A DNA stretch of 64,000 nucleotides, taken from positions 1 to 64,000 of the forward strand of contig JHVP01000018.1 in NCBI GenBank assembly GCA_000620205.1, given 5' to 3'. How positions within the stretch are numbered: position 1 is the stretch's first letter; the number at the start of each line of letters is the position of its first letter. The translations under genes were made by a program, and so were the position numbers. Under the pieces are notes generated by a model. That model did no database searches, was not told the origin of the DNA, and saw nothing but the letters and a program-made list of their open reading frames with translations. Positions 8,929-18,015 of the stretch are shown piece by piece. The stretch is from Geodermatophilaceae bacterium URHA0031. Lineage in GTDB: Bacteria; Actinomycetota; Actinomycetes; Mycobacteriales; Geodermatophilaceae.

Positions 8929-10041
8929 GTGAGCACGGTCCGGGAGGCGACGTCGGCCTCCCGGACCGGCGGCTGGCGGGAGGGCGACCCGGTCGGCGAC
9001 CGGCGCTTCCTGGACCTCGAGGGGCCGGTCCGGCTCGAGCGCGGCGGCACCCTCCCGGCGGTGCGGGTGGCCTACGAGACGTGGGGGACGCTCGCACCCG
9101 ACGCGGGCAACGCGGTCCTGGTGGAGCACGCGCTCACCGGCGACAGCCACGTCGTCGGCCCGGCCGGGCCGGGGCACGCGACGGCGGGCTGGTGGCCCTC
9201 GCTGATCGGCCCGGGCGCCCCGCTGGACACCGACCGGCTCTTCGTCGTCTGCGCCAACGTGCTCGGCGGCTGCCAGGGGACGACCGGGCCCTCGTCGACC
9301 GCGCCGGACGGCGCCGCATGGGGCTCCCGGTTCCCCGAGGTCACCATCGCCGACCAGGTGGCGGTCGAGGCAGCAGTGGCCGACGCCCTGGGCATCGGCA
9401 CGTGGCAGGGGGTGCTCGGCGGCTCGATGGGCGGCATGCGCGCGCTGGAGTGGGCGGTCTCCCGGCCGGAACGGGTTGCCGGGCTGTTCTTCCTGGCCTC
9501 GGGCGCGGTCGCCAGCGCCGACCAGATCGGCACCCAGACCACCCAGCAGACCGCCGTGCGCAGCGACCCGGCGTGGGCCGGTGGTGACTACGCCCCCGGG
9601 CCCGGCCCGGTGACCGGGCTCGGCATCGCGCGGCGGATCGCGCACCTCACCTACCGCAGCGAGGTCGAGCTGGAGGCCCGGTTCGACCACCGGGTGCAGG
9701 AGGACGGCCGGTTCGCCGTCGCCTCCTACCTCGAGCACCACGCCACCAAGCTGGCCGCCCGGTTCGACGCCGGCAGCTACGTCGCGCTGACGGAGGCGAT
9801 GAACAGCTGGGACGTCGGCCGCGGCCGGGGCGGGGTGGAGGCCGCGCTGTCCCGGGTCACCGCGCGGACGGTGGTGGCCGGCATCGACTCCGACCGGCTG
9901 TACCCGCCCGCGCAGCAGCAGCGGGTGGCGGCGGCCCTCGGCGTCCCGCTGCGGCTGATCCCCTCCCCCTACGGCCACGACGGCTTCCTGCTGGAGACCG
10001 ACGAGGTGGGCGCCCTGGTCCGGGAGCTGCTCCGGCCCTGA
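8929..10041 (+). CDS. metX: Homoserine O-acetyltransferase
   Basis: Acetylates homoserine with acetyl-CoA to give the substrate of MetY. An alpha/beta-hydrolase-fold enzyme of 370 residues with the nucleophile elbow GGSMGGMRALEW, the oxyanion-side VLVEHALTGDSHV, the catalytic Asp in AGIDSDRLYPP and His in YGHDGFLLE. GTG start at 8929, 1 nt after the metY stop. The pair is a complete acetyl-route module for direct sulfhydrylation. Confidence 0.95.
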   Translation: MSTVREATSASRTGGWREGDPVGDRRFLDLEGPVRLERGGTLPAVRVAYETWGTLAPDAGNAVLVEHALTGDSHVVGPAGPGHATAGWWPSLIGPGAPLDTDRLFVVCANVLGGCQGTTGPSSTAPDGAAWGSRFPEVTIADQVAVEAAVADALGIGTWQGVLGGSMGGMRALEWAVSRPERVAGLFFLASGAVASADQIGTQTTQQTAVRSDPAWAGGDYAPGPGPVTGLGIARRIAHLTYRSEVELEARFDHRVQEDGRFAVASYLEHHATKLAARFDAGSYVALTEAMNSWDVGRGRGGVEAALSRVTARTVVAGIDSDRLYPPAQQQRVAAALGVPLRLIPSPYGHDGFLLETDEVGALVRELLRP

Positions 10042-10076
10042 GCGGGTCCGGCAGGTGGGCCTCGCGTGGCAGGCCC

Positions 10077-10104
10077 GTGCGCCGTCGCATACCGTCGGGC
10101 GCAC
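10077..10104. terminator. Possible terminator after metX
   Basis: GTGCGCC and GGCGCAC form a 7-bp stem with a 14-nt loop, 36 nt past the metX stop and about 100 nt before the desaturase start. It could instead be part of the desaturase leader. The rest of the 166-nt gap shows nothing clear. Confidence 0.4.
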
Positions 10105-10207
10105 GCGGTGCCCCCCACGGGCGTGCCGCGGTCCCCCGTCGTCGCCGGTCGTGCCGGCACCCACCCGGCACCCCCCGGAGCAGCCCGGGACCAGCCAGAG
10201 AGAACAG

Positions 10208-11314
10208 ATGACCGCATCCACCCTGGAGGGCACCACGCCTCCCCCCGCCCGGGGCCCTCGTCCCGAGCGAGCCCGTGACCGGTCGGTCAGCGTGTACGCC
10301 GAGCTCTCCCAACAGGTGAAGGACGCCGGGCTGCTGAACCGCCGCCGCCCCTACTACGTCGTCTCGATCGCGCTGACCGTCGCCGCGTTCGCCGGCGTCT
10401 GGGCCGCGATCGTCGCCGTCGGGGACTCGTGGTGGCAGCTGGCCCTCGCCGCCCTGCTGTCGCTGGTCTGCACCCAGTTCGGCTTCCTGGGGCACGACAC
10501 CGCGCACCGCCAGGCGTTCGGCTCGCACCGGGTCAACGAGTGGTCGGCGCGGGTGCTGTCCTGCGGCTTCGCGGGCATCGGCTACGGCTGGTGGATGCAG
10601 AAGCACAACCGGCACCACAACGCCCCGAACCAGATGGGCAAGGACCCCGACATCGTCTCGGAGGTGCTCGCCTTCACCCCCGAGGACGCCGCCGAGCGGA
10701 CCACCGGCCTGCGCGGCTGGTTCACCCGCTACCAGGGCTGGGCGTTCTTCCCGCTGCTGTGCTTCGAGGGTGCGGCGCTGCACGCCAACAGCCTCACCAC
10801 GCTGGTCCGGGACAGGTCGATGCCGCACCGCCGGCTGGAGATCGCCGTCATCGCGCTGCGGCTGGGCCTGTTCGCCGCCGCCGTCTTCCTGCTCATGCCA
10901 CCGCTGCTGGCGGTGGGCTTCATCGTCGTCCAGCAGGCGGTCTTCGGTCTGCTGCTCGGCGGGTCGTTCGCGCCCAACCACAAGGGCATGCCGGTCGTCC
11001 CGAAGAACGCCAAGGTCGACTTCCTGCGCCGCCAGGTCCTCATGTCCCGCAACATCCGCGGCGGGCTGCTGACCGACTTCATGATGGGCGGGCTGAACTA
11101 CCAGATCGAGCACCACCTGTTCCCGAGCATGCCCCGGCCGAACCTGCGCAAGGTCCAGCCGATGGTGCGCGCGCACTGCGAGAAGCACGGGATCAGCTAC
11201 ACCGAGACGTCGCTGGTCGGGTCCTACCGGATGGTCGTCCGGTACCTCAACCGGGTGGGGCTCGGCGAGCGCGACCCGTTCGTCTGCCCGCTGGTGCAGT
11301 CCGCCCGCAACTGA
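10208..11314 (+). CDS. Membrane fatty acid desaturase (acyl-CoA/acyl-lipid type)
   Basis: Diiron membrane desaturase that puts a double bond into acyl chains, likely to tune membrane fluidity. The three histidine boxes are clear: HDTAHRQ, HNRHHNAPN and QIEHHLFP. Four or more TM segments surround them, e.g. YVVSIALTVAAFAGVWAAIV. At 368 residues it matches the Mycobacterium DesA3 / Delta-6-like group; no cytochrome b5 domain is fused. The ATG at 10208 was chosen because an AGAGAACAG site precedes it and the earlier frame is low-complexity. Regiospecificity cannot be called. Confidence 0.9.
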   Translation: MTASTLEGTTPPPARGPRPERARDRSVSVYAELSQQVKDAGLLNRRRPYYVVSIALTVAAFAGVWAAIVAVGDSWWQLALAALLSLVCTQFGFLGHDTAHRQAFGSHRVNEWSARVLSCGFAGIGYGWWMQKHNRHHNAPNQMGKDPDIVSEVLAFTPEDAAERTTGLRGWFTRYQGWAFFPLLCFEGAALHANSLTTLVRDRSMPHRRLEIAVIALRLGLFAAAVFLLMPPLLAVGFIVVQQAVFGLLLGGSFAPNHKGMPVVPKNAKVDFLRRQVLMSRNIRGGLLTDFMMGGLNYQIEHHLFPSMPRPNLRKVQPMVRAHCEKHGISYTETSLVGSYRMVVRYLNRVGLGERDPFVCPLVQSARN

Positions 11315-11322
11315 GGACCCGG

Positions 11323-11982
11323 CTAGAGGCTCAACGCGACCAGCACGACGATCGCGACCAGCACCACGGCCAGGGCGAGCAGGCCCACCCGGTGACTGCG
11401 CTGGTCGTGGGCGCCGACCCGGACCCAGCCCAGGACGTCGTCGGGCGCAGCGCTGATCTGCTGCGCCCGCCGGGCCAGGTCGCGGGCCAGCCGGGTGCCG
11501 TCGGTGCCGAGGGCGTCCAGGCCCCGGACGAGGTCGCTGGTCACCGTGTCGGCGGGCGAGCCCAGCGCCTCGGCGGTGTCGGCCACCGACAGCCCGGCCC
11601 CGTACCGGAGCACCAGGGTGGCCCGCACCTGCGGCGCGAGCTTCGCCAGCCCGGTCGACACCTCGTCCGGCGGACCGGGGTCGGTGGGCCGCCGGGCGAA
11701 CCCGGGGAAGCCGGCGGCGTTGGCCAGGACCGGGCTGTCCGCCAGCAGGTCGCCCACCCGGGACACCCGCCGCCAGCTGGTGTGCGCGGCGACCATCTCC
11801 CGCCGGGTGGACGTCGTGGCCTCCTGCTGGCCGGCGAACCGGTCCCAGGACCGCTGGGTGCCGATCAGCGCGCCGGTCAGCAGGTCGCGCGCCTCCACCC
11901 GGTCGCCGGTCAGCAGGTACGCCGTCTGCAGCAGCCCGGCCGACCGGTCTGCCACGAACTGCTCGAACGGGCCCGCGCTCAC
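11323..11982 (-). CDS. Sigma-70 ECF-like protein with C-terminal membrane anchor
   Basis: Resembles SigE-type ECF sigma factors. The region 2 start is recognisable (LLQTAYLLTGDRVEARDLL) and a region 4-like helix-turn-helix follows (LAPQVRATLVLRYGAGLSVA, then EALGSPADTV). Unlike a normal ECF factor it ends in a single TM helix (VGLLALAVVLVAIVVLVALSL) right at the C-terminus, so it may be tethered to the membrane or have become a non-sigma regulator. It is 219 residues. The GTG start at 11982 overlaps the stop of the upstream gene (GTGA), so the two are co-translated. No anti-sigma zinc finger gene is adjacent. Confidence 0.65.
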   Translation of the reverse strand: MSAGPFEQFVADRSAGLLQTAYLLTGDRVEARDLLTGALIGTQRSWDRFAGQQEATTSTRREMVAAHTSWRRVSRVGDLLADSPVLANAAGFPGFARRPTDPGPPDEVSTGLAKLAPQVRATLVLRYGAGLSVADTAEALGSPADTVTSDLVRGLDALGTDGTRLARDLARRAQQISAAPDDVLGWVRVGAHDQRSHRVGLLALAVVLVAIVVLVALSL

Positions 11983-12482
11983 GCGCCCGACCCGGTCCCC
12001 GCCGGCTCGGGCCAGCCGGCCAGCTGCCCGATCCAGGCGAGCGCCAGCCAGGCACCGGTCAGCTGCCCGGTGCCCTCCCCGTCGGTGACGTCCAGCCGCC
12101 ACGGCGCCGAGGCGTGCCGCGGCCGGCGCGACCCGCTGCCCGGGACCGCGTCGACCACCCGCCACGTCTCGACCGGCAGCCGCCGGGGCGGTCGCTCGGC
12201 GCGCCCCGACGTCGCCCAGACGGCCTCCCGGCTGGCCTGCACCTGCTCGCCCGCCGCAGCGGCCGGCCAGTGCAGCCGGACGACCCCCAGGTCCAGGTAG
12301 GCCGCCGGGTCGGCAGGCAGCGTCCACGTGGCGCGGCGCGCGCCGGTGGCCGCGTCCGCGCCCAGGGTGGCCACCGCGGAGACCCCCTTCAGCAGCCCAC
12401 CCAGCGCCTGCCCGACCCGGACCTCCGGCGGTGCGTCCTGAACGGTCCAACCGACCAGCCGGCGCAGGTCCTCGTCGCTCAC
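11979..12482 (-). CDS. Hypothetical protein coupled to sigma-like factor
   Basis: Not recognised. A soluble, Ala/Gly/Trp-rich protein of 167 residues with no signal peptide or TM segment; it has a regular alternation of hydrophobic stretches (AAYLDLGVVRLHWPAA, AWLALAWIGQLAGW) that suggests a folded beta-rich domain. GTG start at 12482 (VSDEDLRRLVGW). Its stop overlaps the start of the sigma-like gene, so the products are probably needed in fixed ratio and may interact. Whether it is an anti-sigma partner is only a guess. Confidence 0.6.
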   Translation of the reverse strand: MSDEDLRRLVGWTVQDAPPEVRVGQALGGLLKGVSAVATLGADAATGARRATWTLPADPAAYLDLGVVRLHWPAAAAGEQVQASREAVWATSGRAERPPRRLPVETWRVVDAVPGSGSRRPRHASAPWRLDVTDGEGTGQLTGAWLALAWIGQLAGWPEPAGTGSGA

Positions 12483-12503
12483 CCGGCCAGCCTGCCGCAC
12501 GCG

Positions 12504-13037
12504 CTACCGCTGCACGCGGCGGACGGCGCGGTGGGCGTCGAGGCGGTCGGTGTAGCTGGTGGCGTTGAGCTGGATCGCCGCGCGGTCGTCCTCGGTGGTC
12601 TCCCGGCGCACCTTGGCCGGCACCCCGGCGACCAGCGAGTTCGGCGGGATCTCCGCGCCCTGCATGACCACGGCTCCGGCGGCGACGATCGAGCCGGAGC
12701 CGATGTGCGCGCCGTTGAGCACGGTGCTCCCCATCCCGATGAGCACGTCGTCGTCCACCCGGGCGCCGTGCAGCACCACGTTGTGGCCCACGGTGACCCC
12801 GCGGCCGATGACCAACGGGTAGCCCGGGTCGCTGTGCAGCGTCGACCCGTCCTGCACGTTGGAGTCCGCGCCGATCTCGATGACCTCGGTGTCGGCACGG
12901 GCGATCGCGCCGTACCAGATGCTGGACCGCGGCCCCATCGTCACCCTGCCCACCACGACCGCCGTCGGTGCCACGAACGCCTGCTCGTCGATCTCCGGGG
13001 CGCCCGAGTCGAGCTCCCCGATGTAGCTGTCAGCCAC
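12504..13037 (-). CDS. Gamma carbonic anhydrase family protein
   Basis: Left-handed beta-helix trimer of the gamma carbonic anhydrase / PaaY group, which may hydrate CO2 or act as an unspecified zinc enzyme. The hexapeptide repeats run through residues 20-150, and the zinc-binding His residues fall in DGSTLHSDPG and VGHNVVLHGARV. Length of 177 residues is typical. ATG start at 13037. It is followed on the strand by the unknown-sigma pair and preceded by nnrD with a 45-nt gap. Confidence 0.85.
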   Translation of the reverse strand: MADSYIGELDSGAPEIDEQAFVAPTAVVVGRVTMGPRSSIWYGAIARADTEVIEIGADSNVQDGSTLHSDPGYPLVIGRGVTVGHNVVLHGARVDDDVLIGMGSTVLNGAHIGSGSIVAAGAVVMQGAEIPPNSLVAGVPAKVRRETTEDDRAAIQLNATSYTDRLDAHRAVRRVQR

Positions 13038-13082
13038 GCTGCTGCGCTCCTCTTCTCCGTGCGGACGGTCGTCGGCAGCCTG

Positions 13083-13973
13083 TCAGAGGTCGACCTCGGC
13101 GAGCACCCGCGGGATCTGCGCCGGCAGCTCGCGGGCCAGGAAGCCGAGCCGGCCGACCGTCGCCGCCAGCCGCTCCCCGGCCCGGCCGTGCAGGTAGGAG
13201 GCCCACACCGCGGACTGGTCGGGCTCGGCCCCGCGGGCCAGCAGGCCCGCGACCACCCCGGCCCGCACGTCGCCGGAGCCGGAGACGCCCAGTCCGGCAC
13301 CACCGCTCTCGTCCTCCCACAGCCGCCCGTCGGCCGCGGCGACCCAGCTCGTCGCCCCGCCCAGGCCCACGGTGGCGTGCGCCTGCCCGGCGAGCCGGCG
13401 GGCCGCACCGGACGGGTCGTCGTCCACCTCGTCGGCGTCCAGGTGCAGCGAGATGGCGAGCTCCGTCGGGTTCGGGGTCAGCACCACCCGCCCCTCCAGG
13501 TGGTGCAGGCAGCCCGGGTCGGCGGTGACGGCGGCCAGCGCGAGGGCGTCCAGCACCACCGGGGAGCGGAGCTCCGGCAGCAGGCTCTCCACGAGGGCGC
13601 GGGTCTGCTCCTGGTCGGCCATCCCCGGGCCGACGAGCACCGCGGACGCCTTCTCCACCAGGTCCAGGAAGAGCTCGACCGACGAGCCCTCGATGGCGCC
13701 GGCCTCGGTCGACGGGACGCCGCGGACCAGTGCCTCGGGCAGGGCGATGGACACGTGCGGGGCCACCTTCGACGGGACGACGACCTGCAGCTTCCCCGCG
13801 CCGGAGCGCAGTGCCGCCTCCGCGGCCAGGGTCACCGCGCCGAGGGTCTCCGTGCTGCCGCCGATGACCAGGATCGAGCCGCGGGACTCCTTGCCCCCGG
13901 TCGGCTCCGGCAACCGCCAGCCGCGCAGCACCTGCGGGGTGACCAGGGTGGCGTCAGGCTGGGGACGGGACAT
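13083..13973 (-). CDS. nnrD: ADP-dependent NAD(P)H-hydrate dehydratase
   Basis: Repairs damaged hydrated NADH or NADPH. It is the stand-alone C-terminal (YjeF-C, ribokinase-like) domain of 296 residues; no epimerase domain is attached. Motifs seen are GSILVIGGSTETLGAVTLAA near residue 33, AVLVGPGMAD, VVLTPNPTEL and the catalytic-loop GVSGSGDVRAGVVAG. The ATG at 13973 lies inside the end of the histidine phosphatase gene (20-nt overlap), so the two are probably expressed together. Confidence 0.85.
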   Translation of the reverse strand: MSRPQPDATLVTPQVLRGWRLPEPTGGKESRGSILVIGGSTETLGAVTLAAEAALRSGAGKLQVVVPSKVAPHVSIALPEALVRGVPSTEAGAIEGSSVELFLDLVEKASAVLVGPGMADQEQTRALVESLLPELRSPVVLDALALAAVTADPGCLHHLEGRVVLTPNPTELAISLHLDADEVDDDPSGAARRLAGQAHATVGLGGATSWVAAADGRLWEDESGGAGLGVSGSGDVRAGVVAGLLARGAEPDQSAVWASYLHGRAGERLAATVGRLGFLARELPAQIPRVLAEVDL

Positions 13974-14718
13974 CGTTCTCCTCGGTCACGGGGGCCGCGT
14001 CGTTCGGGTGGTCGTCGTCCGGGTGGTCGTCGAGGTGCTCGACACCGTTGAAGGCGACGAGCCGGAAGCGTCCCCCGGACAGCTCGTACCGGGTCACCGA
14101 GGTGTTGGCGATCTGGTCGCCCCGGTCGATCTCCAGCAGCTGGGCCTCGGTGAGCTCCTCCAGCACGTAGCGGAAGACCATCACCACGGCCTGGTGCGAG
14201 ACGCACAGCAGCCGCTCGCCGTCGTGCCGCAGCGCCTCGGTGGCCAGCAGGCTGCGCACCCGCAGGGCGACATCGGCCCAGCTCTCGCCACCCGGGGGGC
14301 GGTAGTAGAACTTGCCCAGCAGGTCACGGCGGCGCGCCTCGTCGGGGTACTCCTCGCGGATCCCCTCCCGGGTCATCCCGTCGAAGGCACCGAAGTCCCG
14401 CTCCCGCAGCCGCTCGTCGTACCGGATGGTCAGCTCGGAGCCGCTGGCCGCGACCGCCCGCTGCGCCGTGCTGGCCGCCCGGGTGAACGGCGAGCTGAGC
14501 ACGGTGGTCGGCCGTTTCCCGGCGGGCAGCCCGGCCAGCCAGGCGCCCAGTGCATCGGCCTGGGACTCCCCGGTGGGCGACAGCGGGACGTCGGGGTCCC
14601 GGACGTCGAGCTCGAGCCGGCCCGAGCCCTGCTCGTGCGCCTGGGCATCGGCCAGGTTGCCCATGCTCTCGCCGTGGCGCACCAGCCACAGCGCGGTGGG
14701 GCCCGGTGACTGCGCCAT
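13954..14718 (-). CDS. Histidine phosphatase family protein
   Basis: Phosphoglycerate-mutase-like phosphatase. The catalytic RHG is in LWLVRHGESMGNLA; the second Arg in SSPFTRAASTAQRA, the acid Glu in LRERDFGAFDGM, and the second His in LLCVSHQAVVMV complete the active site. Length is 254 residues, with an acidic C-terminal tail. Substrate is unknown. ATG start at 14718. Operon partner of nnrD. Confidence 0.87.
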   Translation of the reverse strand: MAQSPGPTALWLVRHGESMGNLADAQAHEQGSGRLELDVRDPDVPLSPTGESQADALGAWLAGLPAGKRPTTVLSSPFTRAASTAQRAVAASGSELTIRYDERLRERDFGAFDGMTREGIREEYPDEARRRDLLGKFYYRPPGGESWADVALRVRSLLATEALRHDGERLLCVSHQAVVMVFRYVLEELTEAQLLEIDRGDQIANTSVTRYELSGGRFRLVAFNGVEHLDDHPDDDHPNDAAPVTEENDVPSPA

Positions 14719-14841
14719 GGGGAGTCCCCTCCGTCGTCGCGGCGCCGCTGCCCGGGCCGTCGGCTGACCCGTAGCCGAGGGCGGCGGTGATCAAACCGCC
14801 GGCGTCTGGACGGCGGCGGGTCCGCTCAGCACGATGGGGCC

Positions 14842-15420
14842 GTGGCCGACGACACCTTCGAGACGCGGGCCTTCCCGACCGCTGCCGACTTCGACGCCTG
14901 GCTGGCCGCTGAGGGCGACCGGGCACCCGGGCTCTTCGTGAAGATCGCCAAGCGGTCGGCCGGGATCCCGTCGCTGACCGCGGCGGAGGCGGTCGAGGTG
15001 GCGCTGTGCCACGGCTGGATCGACGGGCGGGGCAACCGGGTGGACGACGACTGGTTCACCGTCCGGTACACCCCGCGGCGGGCCAAGAGCGTCTGGTCGC
15101 AGAAGAACGTGGAGACCGTCGCTCGGCTGGTGGACGACGGCCGGATGCGGCCGGCCGGTCTGGCGGCGGTCGAGGCGGCCCGGGCCGACGGCCGCTGGGA
15201 CCGCGCCTACGCCGGGTCGGCGACGATCACCGTGCCCGACGACCTGGCCGCGGCGCTGGCCGCCGAGCCCGCGGCGGAGTCGTTCTTCGCCGGGCTGGAC
15301 AAGACGAACCGGTACGCCGTCCTGTGGCGGGTGCACACCGCGGCCACCCCGCGCACCCGGGCCAACCGCATCGCTGCCTGCGTCCAGATGCTCGCGGAGG
15401 GTCGCCGCTTCCACGGCTGA
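14842..15420 (+). CDS. YdeI/OmpD-associated family protein
   Basis: Belongs to the YdeI-like family of uncertain function, associated with stress tolerance in other bacteria. Recognisable are LFVKIAKRSAGIPSLTAAEA, VALCHGWIDGR and the VWSQKNVETVARL stretch, then the C-terminal RHG-free helical region ending in ARTRANRIA-like residues. It is 192 residues, the usual size, with no signal peptide. GTG start at 14842 is 123 nt from the divergent phosphatase gene. Confidence 0.75.
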   Translation: MADDTFETRAFPTAADFDAWLAAEGDRAPGLFVKIAKRSAGIPSLTAAEAVEVALCHGWIDGRGNRVDDDWFTVRYTPRRAKSVWSQKNVETVARLVDDGRMRPAGLAAVEAARADGRWDRAYAGSATITVPDDLAAALAAEPAAESFFAGLDKTNRYAVLWRVHTAATPRTRANRIAACVQMLAEGRRFHG

Positions 15421-15537
15421 GCCGCGTGTCGCGCCCGTGGAACCGTTCCGGACGGTGGCGACCGCCCCGGCTGCGGGCCGGCTCCGCTAGGAAGTCCGGC
15501 GACCCGCACCCGGCGGGACGACCCAGGAGGCTCCTCC

Positions 15538-16878
15538 GTGACCAGCACGCTCGACCAGCTGACCGGCAGCGTGCACCGCCCCGGCGACCCGGGCTGGCCC
15601 GCGGCAGTGACCGGGTACAACCTCGCCGTCGTGCACGCACCCGCCCTCGTCGTCGAGGCGCGCTCGGTCGACGACGTCGTCGCCGCGGTCCGGTACGCCG
15701 CCGCCGAGGGCCTGGTGGTGACGGTGCAGAACACCGGGCACGGCGCCCGCCGCCCGGTCGGACCGGACACCCTGCTGCTGCGCACCGGCGCGCTGGACGG
15801 CGTGGCGGTGGACCCCGCCGGCCGCACCGTGACCGTCGGCGCCGGCGCCACCAGCGGCCAGGTCGCGGCCGCCACCGCGCCGCACGGGCTGGCGATGGTC
15901 GCCGGCTCCGCGGGCTCGGTCGGCGTGGTCGGGATGGTCGCCGGGGGCGGCATGGGTCCGCTCGGGCGGGCGCTGGGCTTCGCCTCCGACCGGGTCCGCA
16001 GCTTCGAGGTGGTCACCGCGGACGGCGAGCAGCGGCACGTGGCCGCCGACAGCGAACCCGACCTCTTCTTCGCCCTGCGCGGCGGCGGTGGCGGGGTGGC
16101 CGTGGTCACGGCGCTGACCGCGGACCTGGTCGAGCTGCCCGGTTTCTGGGGCGGCGCCGTCTTCTTCCCCGGCGCCGAGGCGGCCGCAGTCCTGCACGCC
16201 TGGCGGGCCTGGGCCCCCACGCTGCCCACCGAGGTGACCACCTCGATCGCGCTGCTCCGGCTCCCGGACCTGCCGCAGCTCCCCCCGCCGCTGCGCGGGC
16301 AGTTCCTGGTGCACCTGCGGATCGCCTCGACCGGCTCGCCGGCCGACGGCGCGGCGCTGCTCGAGCCGATGCGGGGGGTGGCCCCGGTGGTGGTGGACAC
16401 GGTCGGCCCGCGGCCGTACACCGAGATCGGCGCCGTCCACCTCGACCCCGAGGAGCCGGCTCCCACTGCGGATTCCGGATGCCTGCTCGGCGAGCTGCCC
16501 GCCGAGGCGGTCGACGCGCTGCTGGCCGTGGCCGGTCCGGGGGTGCGGACACCGCTGCTGGCGGTGGAGCTCCGCCAGCTCGGCGGCGCCCTGGCGGTCC
16601 GCCCGGAGGTCCCGGACGCCGTGAGCGGCCGGGACGCCGCCTTCTCGCTGTTCGCGGTCGGCGTGCTCGCCCCGCCGGTGGCCGCCCAGGTGCCGGACGC
16701 GGTCCGGGCGGCGGTCGCCGCGCTGACCCCGTGGCGGTCCGGGGTGCAGTACGGCTTCGCCGCCGGTCAGGACCTCACCGACGCCTGGACCCCCGACGTC
16801 CTGGCGCGGCTGCGGCAGGTCACCCGCGACCGCGACCCGGACCGCCTGCTCCGCGCCGCCCAGCAGCTGCCCGGCTAG
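15538..16878 (+). CDS. FAD-binding oxidoreductase (PCMH/BBE-like)
   Basis: Flavoprotein of the berberine-bridge/vanillyl-alcohol-oxidase superfamily. The PCMH FAD domain shows VVTVQNTGHGARRPVG, in which the His is at the position used for covalent FAD attachment in relatives, and GSVGVVGMVAGGGMGPLGR. The C-terminus (LARLRQVTRDRDPDRLLR) matches the BBE-type end, but the CxxL second attachment site is not evident. Length is 446 residues and there is no signal peptide. GTG start at 15538, behind CCAGGAGGCTCCTCC. Its TAG and the stop of the convergent NlpC gene share one CTAG. Confidence 0.8.
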   Translation: MTSTLDQLTGSVHRPGDPGWPAAVTGYNLAVVHAPALVVEARSVDDVVAAVRYAAAEGLVVTVQNTGHGARRPVGPDTLLLRTGALDGVAVDPAGRTVTVGAGATSGQVAAATAPHGLAMVAGSAGSVGVVGMVAGGGMGPLGRALGFASDRVRSFEVVTADGEQRHVAADSEPDLFFALRGGGGGVAVVTALTADLVELPGFWGGAVFFPGAEAAAVLHAWRAWAPTLPTEVTTSIALLRLPDLPQLPPPLRGQFLVHLRIASTGSPADGAALLEPMRGVAPVVVDTVGPRPYTEIGAVHLDPEEPAPTADSGCLLGELPAEAVDALLAVAGPGVRTPLLAVELRQLGGALAVRPEVPDAVSGRDAAFSLFAVGVLAPPVAAQVPDAVRAAVAALTPWRSGVQYGFAAGQDLTDAWTPDVLARLRQVTRDRDPDRLLRAAQQLPG

Positions 16879-17882
16879 CCGGTGACGCGGCGGGCGCCGA
16901 CGTAGCCGGCCTTGTCCACGCTGGTCACGGCGACCGGCTTGCCGGTCACGCTGGCGTGCACCATCTGGCCGTTGCCGATGTAGATGCCGACGTGGCTGAC
17001 CGGTGAGTAGAAGAACACCAGGTCACCGGGCTGCAACTCGGCCCGGGAGACCGCCACGCCCATGGTGGACTGGGCGCGGCTGGAGTGCGGGAGGGTGACC
17101 CCGGCGGCGGCGTAGGCGTACATCGTCAGGCCGGAGCAGTCGAAGGTGTCCGGGCCGCTCGCTCCGACGCCGTACATGTCGCCCAGCTGGGCCAGCGCGG
17201 TCTGCACCGCGACCCCGGCGGCGGCGGTCGGCGCGGGAGCGGGGCTGGCGGTGACCTCGGGACCGGCCAGCACGGTCTGCACCCGGACCTGGTCGGCGGC
17301 CGAGAGCCGGGCCAGGTCGGCCTGGTAGCCGGCCAGCTCGTCCTTCAGCTGCGCCTTCCGCGACTCCAGGTCGGCCGCGGCCGCGGTGGCGGCAGCAGCG
17401 GCGTCGTCCGCGGCCTGCTGCGCCTCGTCGGCGGCGGTGCGCGCCGCGGTCGCCTGCGCGACGATCGCGTCGGCGTGCGAGGCCAGCTGGTCCAGGGTGC
17501 TCATCTGCTGGATCAGGTCGTCGGCCGAGCCGCTGGTGAGGAAGGCGGCCAGCCGGCCCCGGGTGGTGCCGACGTACCCGGTCTGCGCGATCGCCCGCAG
17601 CTCCGGCTCCAGCGCGTCCAGCTGCGCCTGGGCCTGGGTGGCCGTGGCCGCAGCAGCGGTCGCGGCCACCTGCTGCTGCTCGGCGGCTGCCGCGGCCTGG
17701 TTGACCTCCTCGCCGACCTGCTCGAGCTGCTGCCCGGTGTCCGCGACGGCCTGCCGGGCCTGCTCGGCGGTGGCGGGGGGCGGGGCTGCGGAGCTGGTCG
17801 TCGGGGTGAGGACGACGGCGACACCGGCGGTCAGCGCGAGGGCGGCGGCGCGCGTCCACGGTCGCGTGGTCGATCGGGTCAC
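16875..17882 (-). CDS. Secreted NlpC/P60 peptidoglycan hydrolase (RipA-like)
   Basis: Cell-wall endopeptidase cutting D-Glu-mDAP bonds. A signal peptide (residues 1-32, AAALALTAGVAVVL) is followed by a long Ala/Gln-rich coiled coil (residues 35-200), as in RipA and streptomycete P60 proteins, and a C-terminal NlpC/P60 domain with the catalytic Cys in DTFDCSGLTMYAY, His in SHVGIYIGNGQMVHAS. It is 335 residues. ATG start at 17882 (TRSTTRPW). Its 3' end meets the FAD oxidoreductase tail to tail. Confidence 0.9.
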   Translation of the reverse strand: MTRSTTRPWTRAAALALTAGVAVVLTPTTSSAAPPPATAEQARQAVADTGQQLEQVGEEVNQAAAAAEQQQVAATAAAATATQAQAQLDALEPELRAIAQTGYVGTTRGRLAAFLTSGSADDLIQQMSTLDQLASHADAIVAQATAARTAADEAQQAADDAAAAATAAAADLESRKAQLKDELAGYQADLARLSAADQVRVQTVLAGPEVTASPAPAPTAAAGVAVQTALAQLGDMYGVGASGPDTFDCSGLTMYAYAAAGVTLPHSSRAQSTMGVAVSRAELQPGDLVFFYSPVSHVGIYIGNGQMVHASVTGKPVAVTSVDKAGYVGARRVTG

Positions 17883-18015
17883 GAAGGGCCTCCGTCTGCG
17901 CGCGTCGCGCCCGGGGAGGGGCGCCGGGTTCCGCGCGCGTCAGGACGGAAGGTAGGGAGATGGCGAGGTTGTCAAGAGGTCCGGCGCGCCGGGACCGATC
18001 GGTCCGCAGCGGACC

